Shown here one piece after another: positions 42,864 to 51,019 of a stretch of DNA of 64,000 bases. The first letter of the stretch is position 1. Every line of letters begins with the position of its first letter. Position numbers and translations under genes: made by a program. Below the pieces are notes generated by a model. The model saw only the letters and a list, made by a program, of their open reading frames with translations. It ran no database searches and was not told the DNA's origin. The stretch is from Poriferisodalis sp026713105 (lineage in GTDB: Bacteria; Actinomycetota; Acidimicrobiia; Acidimicrobiales; Poriferisodalaceae): contig OZ220472.1 in assembly GCA_965115995.1 (NCBI GenBank), forward strand, positions 1,674,001 to 1,738,000, written 5' to 3'.

Positions 42864-42976
42864 GGCTGGAACCTCGTGAAGCGTTGTCGTAGCTCCTTGG
42901 ACTCTACTGAGCACCTTGGCGCAGGTCCCCGAACGGTCCCCGTGGGGCGGGGAGCCGCTGCGTACTCTTTGATGGA

Positions 42977-43276
42977 GTGCTGCCCGAATGGCTCGACGCC
43001 GACCGCATGAGCATCGCTCTGGTCGGCGGGATCGCTGCGCTGGCGGTCGCTGCCGTGGTTGCGTTGCGGCTGATCCGCCGCCTGGCGCTGGCCGTGCTCA
43101 TCTCGGTGCTGCTGGTCGGAGGTGCGGCGGCACTGGCCGTGCAGTGGTCGGGATTGCGGGACTGCCAGGAGACCTGCTCGTGCGATGTCTTCGGACGCAC
43201 CGTGCAGGTGCCCGAAAATCCGCTGTGCGGGCCGGACCGCATCGAACTGGACTCGCCACTGGAGCTGCCGGGGTAG
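42977..43276 (+). CDS. small membrane protein with Cys-rich tail
   Basis: A 99-residue protein, or 89 residues from ATG 43007. It has two hydrophobic segments (LVGGIAALAVAAVVAL and LAVLISVLLVGGAAALAVQW) followed by a polar tail with LRDCQETCSCDVFGRTV and PLCGPDRIEL. Four Cys after the second segment could form disulfides or a metal site if exported. Family not recognised. It is divergent from the DUF3151 operon and convergent with pyruvate kinase. Confidence 0.6.
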   Translation: MLPEWLDADRMSIALVGGIAALAVAAVVALRLIRRLALAVLISVLLVGGAAALAVQWSGLRDCQETCSCDVFGRTVQVPENPLCGPDRIELDSPLELPG

Positions 43277-43316
43277 GTGCTCCCGCTTCCGAGCCGTGAT
43301 GTCGAATCGCTCAGTC

Positions 43317-44750
43317 TCAGGGAACGCGCATGGCGCGCAAGTTGTCGGTGGCGTGAGATTCGGGGCTCGAGCCGGAGACCACCACGACCATGTCGCCGCT
43401 GCGCACCATGCCGGACCGTGCCGCGGCGTGCACAGCTTCGAGAGCCGATTCTGCCGGGGTCAGGCGCTCGCCGAAGACGAGCGGGCGGGTCCCCCACGAC
43501 AGCGAGAGCTGCATGGCGGTGCGAGGTTCGGGCGTGAGGCCCAGCAGCGGCATCGAAGGGCGGAATCTGGCCATGCTGCGAGCGGTGAAACCCGACCGGC
43601 TCAGGCAGATGATCGCCTGTGCGCCGAGCTCGGTTGCCAGCCGTGACGCCGATTGGGTGATGCCGTCGGTCACCCGCAGGTAGTCGGCGGCGCGATCGTC
43701 CAGCCGGCGCACCGACAGCAGCCGGTTCCACCACGCCTCGTAATCGAAGCGCTCGTCGGCCCGCTCGGTGATGCGCGCCATCGTCCGCACGGCGTTGACG
43801 GGATCATGGCCGATTGCCGTCTCGCCGCTCAGCATCACCGCGGAGGTGCCGTCGAATACCGCGTTGGCGATGTCGGATGCCTCTGCTCGGGTCGGTACCG
43901 GCGAGTGCAGCAGCGACTCCAGCATCTGTGTCGCCGTGATAGCGGGACGGCCGTGAGCGACGCAGGCTTCGATGATCCGTTTCTGCAGATGCGGCAGCTC
44001 CTCGATGTCGCACTCAGCGCCGAGGTCGCCGCGGGCCACCATCACCGCCGAGGAAGCCTCGATGATCCCATCGAGGTTCTCCACCGCAGCGTTGGTCTCG
44101 ATCTTGGCGACGAGCAGCGGCCCCCGGGGGTGCGGCTCAACGCCCAAGCGCCGCATGTCGTGAGCGGAGCGGACGAACGAGAGCGCGACCATATCGGTGC
44201 CCAAGTCGATGAACGTGTCGGCCAGCTTCAGATCGTTCGGGGTCGGCGTGGTCATGCGCAATTTGGACGAGTCGACGTGGAGGCCGGGCCGTCCTTCGAG
44301 GTGACCGCCGTGCAGCACACGGGTCTTGAGAGCGTTGGAGGCACGGTCTTCGACCACCAGCACCACGTTGCCGTCGCCGAAGGAGAGCTGATCGCCGGGG
44401 CCTACGTCGGTCAGCAGGCCCTCGTAGTCGACGACGATCCGGTCTGCCGTGCTGGCATCGCCGTCGATGCCGAGCGAGATCACAGCATCCTGTGCGATGT
44501 CGCAGCCGCCCTCGGGAAACGCCATGCAGCGCACCTTGGGTCCCGGCAGATCCACCAGGATCCCGATGTGGCGCCCGGATTCCTCCGAGATGGCGCGCAG
44601 CCGCCGAAACGTCTCGACTTGCTCGTCTAGCGTGCCGTGAGCCAAGCCGAGGCGCCATACGTCGACACCCGCCTCGATCAGGGCTGTCATGGTCGCCGCG
44701 TCGCTGCAGGCTGGTCCGACGCTGGCGATGATCTTGGTCCGTCTTGCCAT
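43317..44750 (-). CDS. pyk: pyruvate kinase
   Basis: A 477-residue glycolytic enzyme making pyruvate and ATP. The catalytic core is present: AKIETNAAVENLDGIIEAS with the essential Lys and metal Glu, AVMVARGDLGAE with the metal Asp, TATQMLESLL, and SDIANAVFDGTSAVMLSGETAIG (in parts). Two regions are unusual. Where most enzymes read D-T-K-G-P-E-I-R, this one reads DLPGPKVR, with Lys in the position that makes pyruvate kinases K+-independent. The usual R-L-N-F-S-H-G is RLGLAHG. The C-terminal regulatory domain is present (QAIICLSRSGFTARSMARFRPSMPLLGLT, in parts). ATG 44750. Confidence 0.95.
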   Translation of the reverse strand: MARRTKIIASVGPACSDAATMTALIEAGVDVWRLGLAHGTLDEQVETFRRLRAISEESGRHIGILVDLPGPKVRCMAFPEGGCDIAQDAVISLGIDGDASTADRIVVDYEGLLTDVGPGDQLSFGDGNVVLVVEDRASNALKTRVLHGGHLEGRPGLHVDSSKLRMTTPTPNDLKLADTFIDLGTDMVALSFVRSAHDMRRLGVEPHPRGPLLVAKIETNAAVENLDGIIEASSAVMVARGDLGAECDIEELPHLQKRIIEACVAHGRPAITATQMLESLLHSPVPTRAEASDIANAVFDGTSAVMLSGETAIGHDPVNAVRTMARITERADERFDYEAWWNRLLSVRRLDDRAADYLRVTDGITQSASRLATELGAQAIICLSRSGFTARSMARFRPSMPLLGLTPEPRTAMQLSLSWGTRPLVFGERLTPAESALEAVHAAARSGMVRSGDMVVVVSGSSPESHATDNLRAMRVP

Positions 44751-44834
44751 GTAGCACCACGGTACCGCTCCCGTCAAGGCACCCTGCTGTCGATTCCAGA
44801 GGTTCGATGCATTGGGCCAATAGGGTCAGCCGCC

Positions 44835-45452
44835 GTGGAACTCGTCTTCGTCCGTCACGGCCAACCCGAACGAGTTGTGCGACACGATGGGCAACCCGCA
44901 GACCCGCCGTTGTCGGCGATCGGTCAGCGGCAGGCTGCAGCCGTGGCCGGATGGCTGTGCGAGATGGGCGTCGACGCCCTCTACAGCAGCCCGATGCGGC
45001 GGGCGCTGCAGACCGCCGAGGCCATCGGCGGCGCGACGGGTCTGGTTACGACCGTGCGAGACGGCCTCAGCGAGTTCGACCGAGACTCCCCCGCATACGT
45101 GCCCATGGAGGTTCTCAAGGAGACCGACCGCGAGCGCTGGGACGAGCTGGCGACGGGCTCGTTCGGCGACGCAGAGCGCACGGCGCAGTTCATCGCCACG
45201 GTCAACCATGCCGTCGACGAGATCGTCGCTGATCACCGCAGCCAGCGCGTCGCTCTGGCATGCCACGGTGGGGTCGTGAACGCGTACTTGGCTCGCTGCC
45301 TCGACTTCGACGCCGACACATTCCTGCGTTTCGATGTCGACTACACCTCGGTCACCCGCGTCTTCGCGTCGAGCCATGGTCACCGCAGCGTGCTGTCGGT
45401 CAACGAGCGCACCCATCTGCGAGGCCGGTCCGACCTCGCCATCGGCCTGTAG
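44835..45452 (+). CDS. histidine phosphatase (phosphoglycerate mutase-like) family protein
   Basis: A 205-residue histidine phosphatase. ELVFVRHGQPERVV is the phosphorylated R-H-G motif; LYSSPMRRALQTAEAIG, LSEFDRD and VALACHGGVVNAYLA (second catalytic His) complete the active site. The start is GTG 44835; upstream frame is noise. The family covers cofactor-dependent phosphoglycerate mutases and many small-molecule phosphatases; without a mutase-specific insertion, a broad phosphatase is more likely. It is divergent from pyk, 84 bp apart. Confidence 0.88.
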   Translation: MELVFVRHGQPERVVRHDGQPADPPLSAIGQRQAAAVAGWLCEMGVDALYSSPMRRALQTAEAIGGATGLVTTVRDGLSEFDRDSPAYVPMEVLKETDRERWDELATGSFGDAERTAQFIATVNHAVDEIVADHRSQRVALACHGGVVNAYLARCLDFDADTFLRFDVDYTSVTRVFASSHGHRSVLSVNERTHLRGRSDLAIGL

Positions 45453-45493
45453 ACGTCGCTCACAGCGCTGACGCCACAGCGGCGTGACGATCT

Positions 45494-45532
45494 CATTCAG
45501 CTGGCTCATTCAGCTGGCTAATTCAGCTGGGC
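45494..45532. repeat. 13-bp tandem repeat at the 3' end of the sirB1-like gene
   Basis: Three copies of a 13-mer: CATTCAGCTGGCT, CATTCAGCTGGCT and AATTCAGCTGGGC, each carrying the palindrome CAGCTG. The third copy overlaps the last codons and stop of the convergent sirB1-like gene, so the repeat probably grew outward from that coding end. Confidence 0.85.
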
Positions 45533-46336
45533 CCACAGGCGGGTTGCTGCTTGGTTGAGGTGTTCGGCGTCGCTGCCTCCGAATTGGTCGGCGGCGGCTT
45601 CGAGCGCTCGTGCGCCTTTGTCGGGACGCCCGAGCGTCGCGAGCGCTTGGCCGAGACGCATGAACTCGTCGAGCGGGCAACCGGGCAGCCGCGTGAGCAG
45701 CTCCAGCACCGCCACCAGCGACGGTGCATCCGGTTGGCGCAGGTGCAGCGTGCGCAGGTTGTTCAGCATCCGTAGCAGGATTGCCTCGGCCGGGGTTTGC
45801 TGCAGGAACGAATCGTCGAACGCTTGGCGTGACTCGAAGCGAGCGAAGATCGCTGCGGCACCGGCCCGGTCGATAATGCTGCCGTCGAATGCGTCGATGA
45901 ACGTCTCCGGATCGGGTGTGCCGACCAGAAAGTGCCCCGGCATACCGACGCCGTGCAGCTCGACGTCTGCGCGGCGGGCCACTTCGATCGTGACCACAGC
46001 CAGCGTGATCGGTATGCCCATCCGCCGCGAGATCACCAAGTCGAGGTAACTGTTGGCCGGGTCCGCAAATCGTCCCCGATTCGGCCCGAAGCCCTCGGAG
46101 TTGAAGAGCAGCTCAACGACAGCTTGTGGCGTCGGCTCACCAACCGCAGCGCCGAGACGGTCCAGTTCAGCCAGCGCCGCTGCCTCGTCGACTGGTTCGG
46201 TACGGCAGTGGGCCGCTATGGCCAACGCTGCACGGTCGAGCGGCACCGGTTCGCTGACCGCCCATGTGGCGAAGGCGTCTGCCGGCGAAGAATGATCGCC
46301 CCCGGGGTCCTGTTCCCCCGCGTTGCCGTCGGACAT
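45518..46336 (-). CDS. SirB1 / transglutaminase-core-2 family protein with TPR-like tail
   Basis: A 272-residue protein. The SirB1/Transglut_core2 domain (residues about 60-190) contains ANSYLDLVISRRMGIPITLAVV, VARRADVELHGVGMPGHFLVG with the invariant His, and FIDAFDGSIIDR. The C-terminal part (RMLNNLRTLHLRQPDAPSLVAVLELL..) is TPR-like, as in other SirB1 proteins. Catalytic Cys is not evident, as in most of the family, and the biochemical role is unknown. ATG 46336 (MSDGNAGE) is the start. It is divergent from GDPD, and its 3' end sits in the 13-bp repeat. Confidence 0.85.
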   Translation of the reverse strand: MSDGNAGEQDPGGDHSSPADAFATWAVSEPVPLDRAALAIAAHCRTEPVDEAAALAELDRLGAAVGEPTPQAVVELLFNSEGFGPNRGRFADPANSYLDLVISRRMGIPITLAVVTIEVARRADVELHGVGMPGHFLVGTPDPETFIDAFDGSIIDRAGAAAIFARFESRQAFDDSFLQQTPAEAILLRMLNNLRTLHLRQPDAPSLVAVLELLTRLPGCPLDEFMRLGQALATLGRPDKGARALEAAADQFGGSDAEHLNQAATRLWAQLN

Positions 46337-46460
46337 CGACGCGACGGTACCGGCGACAGCACTGGACGCCGTGTACAGGGCGGCATGTGCCGGGAACCGT
46401 GTTCGGGATCCGACGCATCGCTCCCCGCGTATCTCCGAGCCGAGCCGCGATACTGACGCT

Positions 46461-47336
46461 GTGACGTCGGTGCACCCCTTCCTGGACGATCCGGGACCGG
46501 TGCCAATTGCCCATCGCGGCGGCAGTGCCATGTGGCCGCAGAACACCATGGCTGCCTTCGAAGGCGCCGTCGGCCTCGGCTACCGCTACCTCGAGACCGA
46601 TGTGCAGGCAACCTCTGACGGCGTCCTCGCGGTCTTTCACGACGACGAGCTCGCACCGACGTCGGACAGTGTCGGGTGCATCTCGGAGATGACCTGGAGC
46701 GAGGTGTCGGCAGCTCGCATCGGCGGTGAGCCGATCCCCCGCCTCGAGGAGCTGCTCGACGCGTTCGATGATGTGCGCATCAGCATCGACCCCAAGACCG
46801 ATGCGGCCGTCGAACCGCTCATCGAGGCACTCAGGCGGCCGGGCGTGCTTGAGCGCGTGTGCATCGGATCGTTCTCGGATGAACGCCTCGCACGTGTTGA
46901 CGAAGCGTTCGGCGACGAGGTCTGCCTGAGCTTCAGCCCCCGGGAAATCGCGCGACTCCGGATGATGAGCCTCGCCGGGCTTCCCACGCGGCCGCGACGC
47001 GCCTCGCGACCGCGGTCCCCCGCAGCGGTGCGCTCGACGCGTGACCGGCCCTTCCGCGGGCGCATCGCGTCGATCCCGCTGCGGCAGGGCCCGATCCCGA
47101 TCGCGACCCGACGGCTGGTCGACTACGCGCATCGGGCCGGGGTGGCGGTGCACGTGTGGACCATCGACGATCCCGTCGAGATGGACCGCCTGCTCGATAT
47201 CGGCGTCGACGGTGTGATGACCGACGAGCCCGGAGTCCTGCTCGAAGTGCTGGCCGGGCGAGGCCAGTGGCCGGAGCCAGGCGACCGCACCGTCACCAGG
47301 CCAGAGCCACCCACCGGCTCGCCGGCGGGAGAATGA
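46461..47336 (+). CDS. glycerophosphodiester phosphodiesterase
   Basis: A 291-residue GDPD-family phosphodiesterase releasing glycerol 3-phosphate from deacylated phospholipids. Motif PIAHRGGSAMWPQNTMAAFEGA (in parts) carries the catalytic His; YLETDVQATSDGVLAVFHDDEL (in parts) supplies metal Glu, Asp and the second His; HVWTIDDPVEMDRLLDIGVDGVMTDEPG (in parts) closes the barrel. It lacks a signal peptide. Start is GTG 46461. The C-terminal 25 residues are low-complexity. The divergent gap to the SirB1-like gene is 124 bp. Confidence 0.92.
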   Translation: MTSVHPFLDDPGPVPIAHRGGSAMWPQNTMAAFEGAVGLGYRYLETDVQATSDGVLAVFHDDELAPTSDSVGCISEMTWSEVSAARIGGEPIPRLEELLDAFDDVRISIDPKTDAAVEPLIEALRRPGVLERVCIGSFSDERLARVDEAFGDEVCLSFSPREIARLRMMSLAGLPTRPRRASRPRSPAAVRSTRDRPFRGRIASIPLRQGPIPIATRRLVDYAHRAGVAVHVWTIDDPVEMDRLLDIGVDGVMTDEPGVLLEVLAGRGQWPEPGDRTVTRPEPPTGSPAGE

Positions 47337-47387
47337 GTGCATGAAGCCAGCACTCAACCTTGCAAGCGGGACGCACGAGGCGGGGGC

Positions 47388-48800
47388 ATGAGCTTCGGAG
47401 CCATCGACGCGACGCTGGTCGGCGAGCTGTCGCGGATTGTCGGGGAGGGACACATCCTGACCGATCCCGAGATCACTGCGGGCTACGCAGTCGACTGGAC
47501 CCGCCGATTCGCTGGCTCGACGCCGCTGGTGGTACGCCCTGGCGACACTGCCGAGACCGCCGCCGTGATGAGCGTGCTGGCGGCTGCGGGCATCGCCGTC
47601 GTGCCGCAAGGGGGCAACACCGGTCTCGTGGGCGGCAGCGTGCCGCTCGCGGGCGAGGCGGTGCTGTCGATGCGCCGGCTCAATGTCTGCGATCCGGTGG
47701 ACGAGCTCGCGACCCAGGTGACATTGGGCGCGGGGGTGACCCTGGCCGATGCCCAGGCCCATGTCGCTGCGTCGGGTCTCAGCGTCGGCGTGGACCTTGC
47801 AGCGCGCGACTCGGCGACGATCGGCGGGATGGTTGCCACCAACGCCGGCGGCATCAACGTGCTGCGTTACGGCGCGATGCGGGCTCAGGTCGTCGGCATC
47901 GAAGCGGTGCTCGCCGACGGGACGGTCGTGAGCCACCTCGCAGGCTTGGAAAAGGACAACACCGGTTACGACCTGGGGAGCCTGCTGGCGGGCAGCGAAG
48001 GCACACTCGGCATCATCACGCGCGTACGGCTGCGGCTGCACCCCACTCAGCCCGAGCGTGCCACCGCCCTGCTGGCCTTCGAGTCAGCCGCCGATGCTGT
48101 CAGTGCGGCCGCCGCGTTACGTCGCAGCGTTGCTTCCCTGCATGCGCTCGAAGCAGTCTTCGAGAGAGCGATGGCATTGGTGTCGTCCCATCTGGGCGTC
48201 GCACCTCCTGTCGGCAGCCTGGACGACGACGGGGCCAGCAATTCTGACGGCGGCGCGGCATGGCTGATTGCCGAGGCCGCGGCGCGCACCGATCCGAGCG
48301 ACGAACTCGGCACTGCCGTCGCTGAGCTGGATGATCTCGTCGTCGATGCGGCGGTGGCGCTCGAGCCTGCTGCGCGACAGCGACTGTGGGCATTCCGTGA
48401 GAACGTGACCGAGGCCATCTCTGCCGCAGGCATCCCTCACAAGCTGGATGTGACACTGCCGGCCGCTCGCCTCGCCGAATTCACTGACGGCGTCGAGGCC
48501 GTGATCACCGCAGTCGATCCTGACGCGCAGCCGCTGCTGTTCGGTCATCTCGGCGACGGCAACGTGCATGTCAACGTGCTGGGCCCCGGTGGGGCTGAGC
48601 CCGCCGATGAGGTGGACGGAGCCGTGCTGCGCTACGTCGCCCAAATGGGCGGCAGCATCTCGGCCGAGCACGGCATCGGCACCGCCAAACTCGCCGAGCT
48701 GCACCTCAATCGCACCGAGGCCGAGCTGGCGGCGTTCGGCGCCATCAAACGAGCGCTGGACCCCGCTGGCTTGCTCAATCCGAATGTTCTGCTGCCCTGA
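47388..48800 (+). CDS. FAD-linked oxidase, D-2-hydroxyacid dehydrogenase-like
   Basis: A 470-residue flavoprotein of the GlcD/D-2-hydroxyglutarate dehydrogenase/D-lactate dehydrogenase group. FAD domain: VVPQGGNTGLVGGSVPLAG, GLSVGVDLAARDSATIGGMVATNAGG (in parts), LLAGSEGTLGIITRVRLRL. C-terminal domain: LLFGHLGDGNVHVNVLG with the metal His residues and SISAEHGIGTAKLAEL. A start at ATG 47388 begins the domain; the open frame upstream is discarded. It is a stand-alone enzyme, not linked to GlcE/GlcF. The substrate may be D-2-hydroxyglutarate or D-lactate, undetermined. Confidence 0.9.
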   Translation: MSFGAIDATLVGELSRIVGEGHILTDPEITAGYAVDWTRRFAGSTPLVVRPGDTAETAAVMSVLAAAGIAVVPQGGNTGLVGGSVPLAGEAVLSMRRLNVCDPVDELATQVTLGAGVTLADAQAHVAASGLSVGVDLAARDSATIGGMVATNAGGINVLRYGAMRAQVVGIEAVLADGTVVSHLAGLEKDNTGYDLGSLLAGSEGTLGIITRVRLRLHPTQPERATALLAFESAADAVSAAAALRRSVASLHALEAVFERAMALVSSHLGVAPPVGSLDDDGASNSDGGAAWLIAEAAARTDPSDELGTAVAELDDLVVDAAVALEPAARQRLWAFRENVTEAISAAGIPHKLDVTLPAARLAEFTDGVEAVITAVDPDAQPLLFGHLGDGNVHVNVLGPGGAEPADEVDGAVLRYVAQMGGSISAEHGIGTAKLAELHLNRTEAELAAFGAIKRALDPAGLLNPNVLLP

Positions 48801-48947
48801 GAGGCTGATCCGATAGGCGGAGCCGTGGTCCGAGCGGCCGTGAGCGAAAGCGAATTTGAGCGGGAGGGATTGGTGCGCCGCCTGGAAGGTTCGCCTGCCT
48901 GCGCGGCTCTCAGGCGGCGGCAGACCTGCGGGTCTACCGTTCGATCC

Positions 48948-50540
48948 ATGAGCCGTACGCAGGTCCCGTTTGCCACCCGCTACGCCCGCAGCGGCATGGT
49001 GTGCAGCGTCGACCACCTTGCGAGCGAGGCCGGCGTGTCGCTGCTGCGCGCGGGCGGCTCAGCGGCAGACGCAGCAGTGGCCGCCTCGGCCGTGCTTGCG
49101 GTGACCACCCAGCACATGTGCGGCATGGGCGGAGACCTGTGGGCGCTCATCCACGACGCTGACGGAGCGGCCCCCGCCGCGCTCAATGCGAGCGGTCGAG
49201 CCGGCAGCGGCGCCGACCCCGATGCGCTGCGCGCCGAGGGACGCACACGGATGCGCTTCCGCTCCGACATCCGCAGTGTGCCGGTGCCCGGGTGTGTCGA
49301 CGGGTGGATGAGCTTGCACGAACGATTCGGGCGGGCGCCGCTTTCGGAGGTGTTTGCGACGGCCATCGACCTCGCAAGCGGCGGCTTCCCGCTCTCGCCT
49401 CATGGCTCCGCCGCCGCGGCATTGCTCGACGGCATCGCAAACGCTGACGACTACTCGCCCCGGAGCCAGCCGGGAGATCTCATCACCCGGCCCGGTGTCG
49501 CCGCTGCGCTGCGCGAGATTGTCGACGGTGGCCGCGAAGCCTTCTACGAAGGCGTCTTCGCGCAAGATCTCATCGAGCTGGGCGGCGGCGAGTTCACCAC
49601 GGCCGACGTGTCCGGCCCCCACGCCGACTGGGTGATGCCGCTGCGTGCTGATGCGTGGGGACACACCCTGTGGACCGTCCCGCCCAATTCGCAGGGCTAC
49701 CTCACGCTGGCGGGCGCATGGATTGCCTCAGGACTCGACCTGCCCGCAGACCCCGAAGACCCGCTGTTCGCACACCTGCTGGCCGAGGCCGCAAAGCAGG
49801 CGGGCTGGGATCGTCCCGCAGTGCTGTCGCAGGACGCTGACGGCGCTGCGCTCATCGCACCGCAGCGGCTTGCACCCCGTCGCGCCGCAATCTCGCCCGA
49901 CACAGCGGCAGCACTCGGCTCGGGCACCAGTACCGGCGACACGATGTACCTCGCGGCGGTGGATGCCGATCGCATGGGCGTTTCGCTGATCCAGTCGAAT
50001 GCCGGGGGCTGGGGCGTGGGGCTGTGGACGCCGACGCACCGGATCAGCCTGCACAACCGGGGCATCGGCTTCAATCTCGTCGCTGGCCACCCGGCCGAGT
50101 ACGGACCGGGGCGGCGCCCTCCTCACACGCTCGCGCCGGCGATAGTCCAGCGCGCCGACGGTTCGCTGCGCTCGGTCGTGGGAACAATGGGAGGCGACGC
50201 CCAGCCACAGGTGCTGCTGCAAGTGCTGGCCCGGACGCTGTGCGCCGGCGAAGAACCGGCGACGGCAATCGGCTCGGGCCGCTGGCGCTGGGGAGCCGCC
50301 GAGGGAACCGGCTTCGACACCTGGGCCGATCCCGGCAATCTCCAGCTGTACATCGAGGGCCACGCGCCGTGGTCAACCAGCGACGGCATTGCCGATCTCA
50401 CCCGGCGAGGCCACCGGGTCGGCACCGACGCCCCGCACGACAACTCCTACGGCCATGCGCATCTCATCGAGGTGCACGACGGTGTGCTCGCCGGAGCATC
50501 GGACCCGCGAGCGCTCACCGGCGCTGCCGCCGGCTATTGA
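48948..50540 (+). CDS. gamma-glutamyltransferase family protein
   Basis: A 530-residue Ntn-hydrolase of the gamma-glutamyltransferase family, normally autocleaved before a catalytic Thr. The N-terminal part has GMVCSVDHLASEAGVSLLRAGGSAADAAV (in parts) and TTQHMCGMGGDLWAL; the small subunit would start at the Thr of STGDTMYLAAVDADRMGVSL; then SNAGGWGVG and PPHTLAPAI follow. There is no obvious signal peptide, so a cytosolic enzyme acting on glutathione analogues, cephalosporin-like amides or gamma-glutamyl amines is possible. ATG 48948. The last seven bases overlap the convergent gene. Confidence 0.88.
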   Translation: MSRTQVPFATRYARSGMVCSVDHLASEAGVSLLRAGGSAADAAVAASAVLAVTTQHMCGMGGDLWALIHDADGAAPAALNASGRAGSGADPDALRAEGRTRMRFRSDIRSVPVPGCVDGWMSLHERFGRAPLSEVFATAIDLASGGFPLSPHGSAAAALLDGIANADDYSPRSQPGDLITRPGVAAALREIVDGGREAFYEGVFAQDLIELGGGEFTTADVSGPHADWVMPLRADAWGHTLWTVPPNSQGYLTLAGAWIASGLDLPADPEDPLFAHLLAEAAKQAGWDRPAVLSQDADGAALIAPQRLAPRRAAISPDTAAALGSGTSTGDTMYLAAVDADRMGVSLIQSNAGGWGVGLWTPTHRISLHNRGIGFNLVAGHPAEYGPGRRPPHTLAPAIVQRADGSLRSVVGTMGGDAQPQVLLQVLARTLCAGEEPATAIGSGRWRWGAAEGTGFDTWADPGNLQLYIEGHAPWSTSDGIADLTRRGHRVGTDAPHDNSYGHAHLIEVHDGVLAGASDPRALTGAAAGY

Positions 50541-50956
50541 TCGTCGATCAGCGGAGGCAAGGCCTCGCGAATCCATTGGCCGCACTCGTCGGTCTCAAAA
50601 TACTGACCGTCGGACAGATTGACCCGGCGGCCGAATGCGTCGCCGAAGTACGTGGCCACGACTGATCTCAGCGAACCGCTCAAGTCAGAGGTGACGGCGT
50701 AGTAGCACGCGGCTCCCGTTGCACGCGTCACATAGCGCCCTGCCAGGAGATCGGTGCCCACGAGGTACATGCCGTCACGGAGCACGACAGTCGATGGACC
50801 TCCGCCGAATTCTCGGGTCTCGTCGGCCGCCGGACCCGCTACTACCGTCGAGGATTCGGTGCGTCCGAGCCACGCAACCATCGCGACAGCGCTGATGACG
50901 AGCCCCAGCACGAGACCGCTTACGATCCGGACCATGGCCCGTCGTGGCTGCTCCAT
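50534..50956 (-). CDS. exported protein with actinobacterial DGxYxVGxD-type beta domain
   Basis: A 140-residue secreted or membrane-anchored protein. Residues 9-31 form a signal anchor (VRIVSGLVLGLVISAVAMVAWLG, in parts). The mature part (VVLRDGMYLVGTDLLAGRYVTRATGAACYYAVTSD (in parts), DGQYFETDECGQW) has the D-G-x-Y-x-V-G-x-D-x-x-x-G-x-Y pattern and a Cys pair seen in many actinobacterial exported proteins of unknown function. ATG 50956 is the start. The gene is divergent from the M15-type peptidase with 63 bp between, so the two may share regulation. Confidence 0.75.
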   Translation of the reverse strand: MEQPRRAMVRIVSGLVLGLVISAVAMVAWLGRTESSTVVAGPAADETREFGGGPSTVVLRDGMYLVGTDLLAGRYVTRATGAACYYAVTSDLSGSLRSVVATYFGDAFGRRVNLSDGQYFETDECGQWIREALPPLIDDQ

Positions 50957-51019
50957 CAGGTTCCATACTCGCAGAGCACCCCAGGAAACCCGACAACGGC
51001 GGCCCGCCGACCTAGGCGG

